From: Flammeovirgaceae bacterium
Lineage (GTDB): Bacteria; Bacteroidota; Bacteroidia; Cytophagales; Cyclobacteriaceae
NCBI GenBank assembly: GCA_003228395.1
Contig: QIDJ01000223.1
Location: forward strand, 1-8,276
Reading direction: 5' to 3'
DNA: 8,276 nt
The notes under the pieces are model-generated. The model saw only the letters and a program-made list of their open reading frames with translations. It was not told the DNA's origin and made no database searches. Positions within the stretch are counted from its first letter, which is position 1, and every line of letters starts with the position of its first letter. Made by a program: the position numbers and the translations under genes. Of the stretch, positions 1 to 6,030 are shown piece by piece.

Positions 1-1184
1 CCCTTGAAAACTGGAACAGGGCAATAGAAAGCTTTCAGCAAGCAGTAGAGATCGACACCATGTTTGCTTTGGCTTATGCTGAATTAGCCAGGGCTCATGC
101 CAGGTTCTACAATCTGCGATATGATCTGTCTGAATCCCGCCTGGAGAAATCGGATCAGGCTGCAGCCAAAGCGCTGGAACTTGGACCAGATCAACCGGAA
201 GTTCATCTTGCAATAGGATATTACTATTTATGGGCTTACAGGAACCGCAAGAAGGCACTTGAACATTTGGAGATTGCTGAAAAAGGCCTGCCGAATAACG
301 TTGAAATAATGCTGGAAAAGGCCGCCATCTTTGAACCCCAGGGACGGTGGGATGAATATATAAATTTACTTGAAAAGGCCATGGCACTGAGTCCGCGAGA
401 TGCTTCTATTCCTGTCAATCTGGCTATGGGTTTATGGTTAACACGTCGGTACAGTGATGCTATTGATGCTTGCAACCGGGCTATCACACTGGCCCCTGAT
501 GGGTCCTGGCCTTATCTGTACAAAACTTACACTTATTGGAGCTGGCAAGGAGCTAATGCACAGTCTCGCGATGCGCTTAAATATGTTGGTGTGGAACATG
601 AATTCTATCTCTGGTCATGGTACTGGCAAGAAGTTGGTGAAGGTAACTATGAGGAAGCGCTACAACTTTTGTCTGATACAACAAGTAGTTGGGTTAGCCA
701 CAAATTATATACCAGACCAAAACCGATGCTTTCAGCTTTTATTTATGAGTATCTAAATAAAAATGATCTTGCTTATGAAGGCTATAAATCCGCAAAAACA
801 CTCCTGGAAAAGATGGTCATGGAACATCCTGATGATCCCAGATACCACAGTTCTCTTGGCATCGCTTATGCCGGCATTGGGCGAAAGAAAGAGGCAATAA
901 GAGAAGGAAAAAAAGCAGTAGAACTATTACCTATGACGAAAGACGCTGCTTATGGTATTCCATACGTCCATGATCTTGCGGTGATTTATACCATGACTGG
1001 CGAATATGATCTTGCCCTGGACCAAATAGAATATCTTCTCTCAGTGCCATCCTGGCTTTCTGTTGCCTGGATTGAAATGAACATAAGTTTTACTCCTTTA
1101 AGAACTCTCCCCGGATATAGGGAGCTGCTGACGAAATATGCAGGAGACCAGGTGGGATATTTAAGGCAGGAGCCGGGTAACTGA
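1..1184 (+). CDS. Tetratricopeptide-repeat protein, C-terminal part (5' end outside window)
   Basis: The reading frame is already open at position 3 and reads LENWNRAIESFQQAVEID before the first ATG at 60. That stretch is itself a TPR helix pair, so the ATG at 60 is internal and the gene begins left of the window. About 393 residues are visible, ending at TGA 1182-1184. TPR units recur roughly every 34 residues, with the usual A/G/Y spacing and a P near each turn (ALELGPDQPEVHLAIGYYY, EKAMALSPRDASIPVNLAMG, NRAITLAPDGSWPYLYKTY, KAVELLPMTKDAAYG). The C-terminus ends in a short FTPLRTLPGYRELL segment. This resembles the last segment of TPR regions attached to adenylate-cyclase, protein-kinase or winged-helix/TolB-like sensor proteins (from memory of these families). 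TPRs are protein-binding scaffolds, and the missing N-terminal domain would decide the role. No membrane segment is seen in the visible part. It is convergent with the DUF4249 gene. Confidence 0.85.
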   Translation, partial: LENWNRAIESFQQAVEIDTMFALAYAELARAHARFYNLRYDLSESRLEKSDQAAAKALELGPDQPEVHLAIGYYYLWAYRNRKKALEHLEIAEKGLPNNVEIMLEKAAIFEPQGRWDEYINLLEKAMALSPRDASIPVNLAMGLWLTRRYSDAIDACNRAITLAPDGSWPYLYKTYTYWSWQGANAQSRDALKYVGVEHEFYLWSWYWQEVGEGNYEEALQLLSDTTSSWVSHKLYTRPKPMLSAFIYEYLNKNDLAYEGYKSAKTLLEKMVMEHPDDPRYHSSLGIAYAGIGRKKEAIREGKKAVELLPMTKDAAYGIPYVHDLAVIYTMTGEYDLALDQIEYLLSVPSWLSVAWIEMNISFTPLRTLPGYRELLTKYAGDQVGYLRQEPGN

Positions 1185-1402
1185 GGAAATAGAGACTGAG
1201 AGAGGTTTCAAAGAAGGCAAAAAATCTATAATAAAATCATAACATCCATATCATAAAGGATATCAGTTAGGAGCTGTCCGCCAAAATCAAGACTTTACCA
1301 AATGGATCCTTTACATGCTCCTGGTTGTTGAGCGAACATCTGTCCATACTGGCCAGCTTATTGATGGTATTCTTGACCAAATGGAAGAAACACACACATC
1401 AA

Positions 1403-1421
1403 TGTCCGGTTTAGCCGGACA
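1403..1421. repeat. Perfect 7-bp inverted repeat (hairpin)
   Basis: TGTCCGG (1403-1409) and CCGGACA (1415-1421) are exact reverse complements around the 5-base loop TTTAG. Neither side is followed by a T-run, so it is not a classical intrinsic terminator. The core GTCCGG occurs again at 1505-1510 and 1563-1568, which suggests the hairpin belongs to the same repeat-rich block. Confidence 0.7.
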
Positions 1422-1444
1422 ATCTCCCTAAATAGCACCGTCAT

Positions 1445-1561
1445 GCAGGTAACTTCCCTGCCTTCGGCAGACAAGCGAATCAGTATGGATAAACACAAGT
1501 CAGGGTCCGGAAGTAACTTCCGAACCAGTAGGTGGCTTGACATGGCGTGCAAGTGACTTCC
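1445..1561. repeat. Three copies of a 13-base element, consensus GCAAGTAACTTCC
   Basis: The copies are GCAGGTAACTTCC (1445-1457), GGAAGTAACTTCC (1509-1521) and GCAAGTGACTTCC (1549-1561). Each differs from the consensus by a single base. Start-to-start spacing is 64 and 40 bases. The first copy is followed at once by the hairpin CTGCC-TTC-GGCAG (1458-1470). The third abuts CCCG-TCCGG-CGGG (1560-1572). The pattern 'element plus GC-rich hairpin' looks like a degenerate interspersed or REP-like repeat. Function is unknown, and other copies in the genome cannot be seen from here. Confidence 0.6.
1504..1526. repeat. 23-base near-perfect palindrome
   Basis: CGGAAGT (1508-1514) and ACTTCCG (1516-1522) pair perfectly around a single A. 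After one mismatch (C1507/A1523) the pairing resumes as GGT (1504-1506) with ACC (1524-1526), so 10 of 11 pairs match. The centre is one copy of the 13-base element. A one-base spacer is too tight for an RNA hairpin loop, so a protein-binding dyad or a recombination or replication relic fits better. No flanking gene has its 5' end here. Confidence 0.6.
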
Positions 1562-1628
1562 CGTCCGGCGGGTGTGCGCGAGTAAAATTAGTTCATTGTT
1601 TTTTGTCCTCTCTCAGAGCGCAGCGCCC

Positions 1629-1662
1629 GCCTGCCATACGCTTGCTTCGTGCAACGACAGGC
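1629..1662. repeat. Imperfect hairpin
   Basis: GCCTG (1629-1633) pairs with CAGGC (1658-1662). Inside it TTGC (1642-1645) pairs with GCAA (1651-1654), flanked by further partial pairing (CG...CG). It lies on the distal side of the DUF4249 gene's 3' end, with no T-run on either strand. It is probably part of the same repeat-rich spacer. Confidence 0.4.
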
Positions 1663-1700
1663 ACACAGCCGCCATGTTTCCTACGAAATTCACGCTAATT

Positions 1701-1720
1701 ATATCTGTATATATCTGTAT
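1701..1720. repeat. Exact tandem duplication of a 10-mer
   Basis: ATATCTGTAT occurs twice head to tail (1701-1710 and 1711-1720) in AT-rich sequence 64 bases beyond the DUF4249 stop. It looks like a simple slippage duplication, and no function is apparent. Confidence 0.7.
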
Positions 1721-1783
1721 AAATGCCTTATTCCATCCATTCTCCAGACCAGTGGAGCTTCTACCGGTTGGGAATGCAATTTG

Positions 1784-2653
1784 TCATTCTCTCACCACAT
1801 CAAAGAAAATACTGTCCGAAGCGAAAGCCGTGAAAATACCAATCGCATTTATAATATTGGAAGGCGGCTCGTTTAGATCCCTGGAATCCTGCTCCAGATT
1901 TTTAAATAGATCTTCGTATTCCTTGTTTACCCGGTACACTTTTGCTACATGCCTGCCGTACGTTTCGAGCGCCATACCTATGATTTCAAACGTAGAATCC
2001 TGCGAAGGTTCGGAAATAAACCGGAAGCTTGCCAGCAACGTTTTGGCTTCCTCCGGAACCTGTTCGGGCAATAACGGATCAAGGACCATTTCTCTTCTTT
2101 CAATCACCACAAAGTAACTTTCTTCGAGTGGATTATCCCACGTTAAGGTAATTCGTTCACTGGAAAATAAAGAAATGATCTGGTCGCGCAAATCAGGGTT
2201 TAGTGTCAGTTGCGGAATGATAATCACATTCTCCGACAGTCCCACTCCTTCAGGCTTTTCGGGTACTATGGTTTCCGAGGTGGCCACCCGGTTTCCTGCC
2301 TTTACTTCCAGCCGGAATACATCTCCCGTACTAATATCTATATCATTTCCCGGATACATATACTTTCCTGTGGCAGGGTCAAACGTAAGGACATATTGCT
2401 GATCCTGCTCCGATAATATTACGGTGGCGTCAGGTATGATCCTCTCTGTTGTATCTCCCTCTTCAGGGATTAACGGCTTGATCTCCTTAATTTTTATATT
2501 CCGGACAGGCTCCCCGGCAAATAAAAATGCTTCTACCACAAAATTATCCGATACGGGTTTCTGTTGGTCTTCCAGACAACCGGTAAGTATCAGACCAGCA
2601 AACATTATTCCTGCCGCCAGACCTGTTTTGTATGATATTTCCACTTTCCCCAT
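1784..2653 (-). CDS. DUF4249 family outer-membrane lipoprotein
   Basis: The 289-residue protein starts with a lipoprotein signal: a hydrophobic stretch at about 11-22 followed by the lipobox LTGC, with Cys26 as the acylation site. The acidic pair ED two residues after the Cys resembles lipoprotein export signals that send Bacteroidota lipoproteins to the cell surface, so surface exposure is inferred. An N-terminal beta-rich part (about 37-131) has the DUF4249 pattern: FVVEAFLFAGEPVRNIKI, then PDATVIL, a GKY turn and a RVATSETIVPE strand. The second half contains ITLTWDNP and ends with EPPSNIINAIGIF, a typical DUF4249 ending. These proteins usually follow a TonB-dependent receptor and are thought to be its surface partner, comparable to SusD but unrelated in sequence; ligands are unknown. 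I chose the ATG at 2651-2653, 2 nt after the receptor's TAG. A GTG one codon earlier overlaps that stop by one base and is an alternative. Translational coupling is likely. Confidence 0.85.
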   Translation of the reverse strand: MGKVEISYKTGLAAGIMFAGLILTGCLEDQQKPVSDNFVVEAFLFAGEPVRNIKIKEIKPLIPEEGDTTERIIPDATVILSEQDQQYVLTFDPATGKYMYPGNDIDISTGDVFRLEVKAGNRVATSETIVPEKPEGVGLSENVIIIPQLTLNPDLRDQIISLFSSERITLTWDNPLEESYFVVIERREMVLDPLLPEQVPEEAKTLLASFRFISEPSQDSTFEIIGMALETYGRHVAKVYRVNKEYEDLFKNLEQDSRDLNEPPSNIINAIGIFTAFASDSIFFDVVRE

Positions 2654-2655
2654 CA

Positions 2656-5043
2656 CTAAAATGTTACTTGTAATGATACATTAGGGGTAATACCGAGGTA
2701 TGTCACTTCGGTAATAAGTACGGGATCCTGGCTGAAATCATACGCATAATACCAGATATTCTTGTGGTTCAGAAAATTGAATATAGAAACCCCAATATCA
2801 CCTATGGCCTTCCCTAACGCGATTTTAAGATGCGCCGACAAATCCAGCCGTTGATAGGAAGGAAGCCGGGAGCCGTTTTTCGGCCCTATTCCGATATAGT
2901 TGAACTGTCTGCCGTCAAGCAGTTCGATCGAATACTGCCCTTCCGGTTCGGAATAGGGTTTTCCCGAACCGTAAATAAAGGTTGCCGCAAACGTCCATTC
3001 ATTCAGTTCAACGCTGTTTATCAATTTCAGTTCATGTTTCTGATCATGCAGCGCGGGAAACTCTTCGCCATAATTGAAGGCTTCGAAAGTATGTCTTACA
3101 CTACCCAGCGTATAGGAAAGCCATCCGGTGTACATTCCCTGTTTTTTCTGTAACAGAAATTCCACACCGCGTGCAATACCGTCTCCGGTAAAAAACAGTT
3201 CATCGGCATTGATTTCAATGCCTCTCCGGAATCGCAGCGAGAATTCAGACAGGCCCTGCATTTTTTTATAATATGCTTCTACATCAAAAAGCCACTGCCC
3301 GCGTTCATAGCTTATCCCGGCAATGTAATGCGTAGCGTCACTTACATCTATCTGATCACCATCCGCCAGCAGCCAGAAATCCCTGGACCCTTCGCTTACG
3401 TTTTCGTTGATGATCCGGTTTACAAACTGATAGTGTCTTCCATAGGCAGCTTTGAGCTTTAGCGAGTCCATCAGGTTGTAAATCAGTGATATTCTTGGTT
3501 CCACAAGCAGTTTATCGCTGTACTTGTAGTCCGACACCCTGAGCCCACCACTTACTTTCATCCGGCGGTGTGCCCAGTTTTCGGACACATATACCGAGTT
3601 ATAGCCCGCTTTCTGGTTACGTGCCAGTATGGTTACGGAATCATCACGGGTATTTACATAATCAATATTCGTTTGGGTCAGTGATACACCGAAATCCAGT
3701 TTATGTCCGGGCAGGAACTGCCATTCGGCATCCGCCCTGAATGTCCTGTCTTTCACGCTGTTGTCTTCGAATGTATTCCGGCTTCCGGAGAAAATCACTG
3801 AATCCTTATCCGGAACAGACACTTCAAGAAAACCGTTGCGATCGTATTTACTGAAATATTCCGACCCCGTCACAAGCATAGAGGTAAAAAACCCGGGACG
3901 CCATTGTCTCGACCATCTTGCCGATATCCCGTTATTTCCCCAATCTGTTTTTTCTGCAATATTTGCATATAACAAAATATTGCCGGGCAGGTTCCGGTCA
4001 AGGTCTCTCGATTTGTCGAGAAAATCTTTTCCATTGTATATACTTAAGGTTATCAGGTCTTTATCGCCCGGCCGGTAGGATAATTTACTGTTCCAGTCAT
4101 AAAAATAAAAAACAGGCTCAAGTTCCGTAATATTTGTTTCATCATCCACTCCGGGAATAGTGGAGTTGCCGCCAAAATTATCCGTCAGATTATTATACAG
4201 GCCGCTTTGCAGAATATCGGTATAGGAGCGCCTTCCTGCAAACAGGAAAGAAAGCTTGTTAAACAGTGGGATTTCGAGATATCCTCCGGCACTGATCAGA
4301 TTCAGGTTTACGCTCCCTTTCACTTTTTCAAAACTGCCGGTTTTGCCTGTCAGGTCCACCACACTTGAGAGCCTTTCTCCATATTTTGCCGGAAATGCGC
4401 CTTTATATAACTGGACATCTTTGATGGCATTCGAGTTAAAAGCGCTGAAAAAACCGTAAAAATGATCCACTTTATATACAGTCATTCCGTCTAACAATAC
4501 CAGGTTCTGGTCCGGAGTTCCTCCACGTACAAACAATCCGGACGAACTTTCATTTGTCCCGCTTACGCCCGGTAACAATTGCAGCGAGCGGAAAATGTCT
4601 GTTTCACCAATGGCAGGAAGCATCGACAATTGCCGGGGCGATACCGTCACCACACTTACGCCCGAGGAAGTGTTCATATATTTATAGGATTCGGCTGTAA
4701 CCACCACTTCTTCCAAACTGGAGGTCAGCGGCTTGAGTTTAATACGTATCAGTGAGCGACTCCGGATGTCATCTGAGGTTACTTCGTAAATAGTTGTTTC
4801 ATATCCAACGTAACTTATGACCAGTTTGAAAAGTGTATCGGGCACATCGAGAAGCGTAAAAAATCCATCCAGATTGGTAACGGTGCCTGTTGTGGTACCT
4901 TCCATGATAATCGTGGCAAACGAGAGCGGTTCGCCGGTATCCTGCTCCAGCACCTTTCCTGAAATAACGTGCTGCCCTGAAGCAACCCCGCTAATAAAGA
5001 AAAGCAGCGAAAATCCTATTCCGGACTTTACAAACCTGTTCAT
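2656..5043 (-). CDS. TonB-dependent outer-membrane receptor with carboxypeptidase-D-like N-terminal domain
   Basis: The 795-residue protein starts with a signal peptide (about 1-23; likely cleavage in VASG/Q). A carboxypeptidase-D regulatory-like domain follows (about 26-105: ISGKVLEQDTGEPLSFATI, TNLDGFFTL, ISYVGYET). Next is the EEVVVTA segment at 111-117, common before the plug in this phylum. The plug domain (about 136-232) shows FRSLQLLPGV, LFVRGGTPDQNLVLLDGMTVY and the AFPAKYGERLSSVVDL edge. The remainder is a beta-barrel ending in VSLQVTF, whose terminal Phe suits outer-membrane assembly. Length and order match a complete receptor, with no frameshift. It probably moves a large or scarce nutrient across the outer membrane using TonB-ExbBD energy. 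The cargo cannot be told, because the gene lacks a SusD-type partner and neighbouring polysaccharide enzymes; the partner is DUF4249. No STN/FecA signalling domain is visible, so anti-sigma/sigma control is not indicated. The ATG at 5041-5043 starts the signal peptide. Upstream is an AT-rich leader with the palindrome TAAATATTTA (5057-5066), but no clear Bacteroidota promoter was found. Confidence 0.92.
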   Translation of the reverse strand: MNRFVKSGIGFSLLFFISGVASGQHVISGKVLEQDTGEPLSFATIIMEGTTTGTVTNLDGFFTLLDVPDTLFKLVISYVGYETTIYEVTSDDIRSRSLIRIKLKPLTSSLEEVVVTAESYKYMNTSSGVSVVTVSPRQLSMLPAIGETDIFRSLQLLPGVSGTNESSSGLFVRGGTPDQNLVLLDGMTVYKVDHFYGFFSAFNSNAIKDVQLYKGAFPAKYGERLSSVVDLTGKTGSFEKVKGSVNLNLISAGGYLEIPLFNKLSFLFAGRRSYTDILQSGLYNNLTDNFGGNSTIPGVDDETNITELEPVFYFYDWNSKLSYRPGDKDLITLSIYNGKDFLDKSRDLDRNLPGNILLYANIAEKTDWGNNGISARWSRQWRPGFFTSMLVTGSEYFSKYDRNGFLEVSVPDKDSVIFSGSRNTFEDNSVKDRTFRADAEWQFLPGHKLDFGVSLTQTNIDYVNTRDDSVTILARNQKAGYNSVYVSENWAHRRMKVSGGLRVSDYKYSDKLLVEPRISLIYNLMDSLKLKAAYGRHYQFVNRIINENVSEGSRDFWLLADGDQIDVSDATHYIAGISYERGQWLFDVEAYYKKMQGLSEFSLRFRRGIEINADELFFTGDGIARGVEFLLQKKQGMYTGWLSYTLGSVRHTFEAFNYGEEFPALHDQKHELKLINSVELNEWTFAATFIYGSGKPYSEPEGQYSIELLDGRQFNYIGIGPKNGSRLPSYQRLDLSAHLKIALGKAIGDIGVSIFNFLNHKNIWYYAYDFSQDPVLITEVTYLGITPNVSLQVTF

Positions 5044-5173
5044 ACGGTAAATGTATTAAATATTTAGCCTTTTTAGTTAGAATGATGGCAATCGGGATCT
5101 GATTGAGCGAATCACATTCATACTAATCTCCTGAGTCCTTGCCTGGAGACAGATGAAATTGGGGGGGCGTTAT

Positions 5174-5202
5174 ATAAAAATCCCGTCCCGTAAAACGGAC
5201 GG
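5174..5202 (-). terminator. Rho-independent terminator downstream of the GH65-kinase genes
   Basis: Read on the minus strand, CCGTCC (5202-5197) pairs with GGACGG (5188-5183) around an 8-base loop that can itself partly pair. The stem is followed by GA and TTTTT (5180-5176). It lies about 100 bases after the stop of the kinase gene and about 130 bases before the receptor start. That is the right place and orientation to end the right-hand transcript before the receptor unit. On the plus strand the same stem is followed by only three Ts, so the minus orientation is preferred. Confidence 0.6.
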
Positions 5203-5302
5203 TTTGAAAAGCAACACCAAAACCGGCTTTAGCCGCATCTGAAAACATTTTTCGTTAACCCTGAGAAATAAATCGAATATCCGGCTTTGCTGTTTCACGG
5301 GG

Positions 5303-5974
5303 TTAATCATTTTCCAAATTGTTGGTAGTGTTTTTTGACCCGGAGATAACAACGTGATAATCCATGTTTACAAATAAACCGGCCTTGTGCTTAATTGAAA
5401 GCGCCGCTTTGTGTTCGGCTTCCAGAACGCTGAGCCTAAAATCATCCGTACGTTCCTTGCCCCTTTTTGCCTGCGCTATTTTTGTTTCGTGATAAGTAAG
5501 TTCAATAAATATTCCAAGGTTTACACCTTCCGCATTAATGGCATAAAGGCCATCCATAAGCAATACTTCAACCCCCTTGAAATCGGTAGTCAGTTCATCA
5601 ATGTTTTGGGTAACCAAATCAACACAGGGCATAGTGCTTTTTCGATCATTTTTAAAATCGCTGATGGTTTTGTTTATGACATCCCACCTGTATTCGCCAG
5701 GGCCAACAATATTATTGACGCCATGTTTTTTTCTGTATTCTGCCCTTTCAAGGGGATGGGAGTTATAAAAATTGTCAATATGCACAGGTTTTACTTTTAT
5801 ACCCAGTTTAAATAGTTCCTTAGCCACTACATGTGTAAGTTCCGATTTGCCCGAACCGGATTCACCTGAAATGGCAACAATGAATTTCGCTGTTCTTCTT
5901 TTAAGAATTTCTTCGACAATATCTGCCGCAGCCTCACGGTGTTTGTCGGTTATTAATAAAACATCTTCAAGCAT
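5303..5974 (-). CDS. Uridine kinase / phosphoribulokinase-type P-loop kinase
   Basis: The 223-residue, probably cytoplasmic protein has a textbook Walker A, GESGSGKS (37-44), on a beta strand (KFIVAIS). It is followed by the family's substrate/metal motif DNFY (67-70, after KPVHI), a Walker-B-like strand VEVLLMDGLYAI (135-146) and an Arg/Lys-rich lid, KRGKERTDDFR (170-180). Order and length fit the uridine kinase/PRK superfamily, whose members phosphorylate a hydroxyl of nucleosides, pantothenate, ribulose 5-phosphate, glycerate or other small molecules. The true acceptor here is unknown; automatic labels of 'uridine kinase' would be a guess. It starts 56 bases after the GH65 stop on the same strand with no terminator between, so co-transcription is likely and a role in using the products of the disaccharide enzyme is possible. 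The ATG at 5972-5974 leaves about 30 residues of helix before the P-loop, a normal N-terminus. A minus-strand terminator follows it. Confidence 0.8.
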   Translation of the reverse strand: MLEDVLLITDKHREAAADIVEEILKRRTAKFIVAISGESGSGKSELTHVVAKELFKLGIKVKPVHIDNFYNSHPLERAEYRKKHGVNNIVGPGEYRWDVINKTISDFKNDRKSTMPCVDLVTQNIDELTTDFKGVEVLLMDGLYAINAEGVNLGIFIELTYHETKIAQAKRGKERTDDFRLSVLEAEHKAALSIKHKAGLFVNMDYHVVISGSKNTTNNLEND

Positions 5975-6030
5975 ATCAGGATTTAAAAGTTTTGGAAATA
6001 GTTTAATACAGCGTTGTTAAATATAAATGG

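Larger units (their letters stand above)
1185..1783. other. Intergenic region between convergent genes, rich in short repeats
   Basis: No convincing gene lies in these ~600 bases. The open frames present are short, run through inverted repeats and have no recognisable family features. The first ~80 bases after the TPR stop are A-rich without a hairpin/T-tract terminator. From about 1400 to 1720 the sequence holds several GC-rich inverted repeats, three copies of a 13-base element and a tandem 10-mer, annotated separately. The 5-bp dyad CTCCA/TGGAG (1742-1746 with 1753-1757), just downstream of the DUF4249 stop on the minus strand, has no T-run and is at best a weak terminator. Confidence 0.6.

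Noticed and set aside
1248..1263. Dyad ATATC...GATAT downstream of the TPR gene as a terminator
   Set aside because: The stem is only 5 bp and AT-rich, and no T-tract follows, so it is not a credible intrinsic terminator.
1358..1552. 64-codon open frame on the minus strand
   Set aside because: It runs through the 1403-1421 hairpin, the 13-base elements and the 1504-1526 palindrome, has no recognisable family features and no good start context. It is more likely a by-product of repeat DNA than a gene.
1403..1662. CRISPR array
   Set aside because: The repeats are only 13 bases, imperfect, unevenly spaced (64 and 40) and number three, with no cas genes in the window.
1572..2117. 181-codon open frame on the plus strand
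   Set aside because: Most of it lies antisense to the DUF4249 gene, whose lipobox and domain pattern are clear. The plus-strand translation is low-complexity and unlike any family.
5044..5100. Possible Bacteroidota promoter (TTTG / TAnnTTTG) upstream of the receptor
   Set aside because: The nearest match, TACATTTA, lies only a few bases before the ATG and has no TTTG at the right spacing. The AT-rich palindrome TAAATATTTA alone is not enough.
5170..5352. 60-codon open frame on the minus strand after the kinase
   Set aside because: It overlaps the kinase 3' end in another frame and ends inside the terminator hairpin, with no family features.
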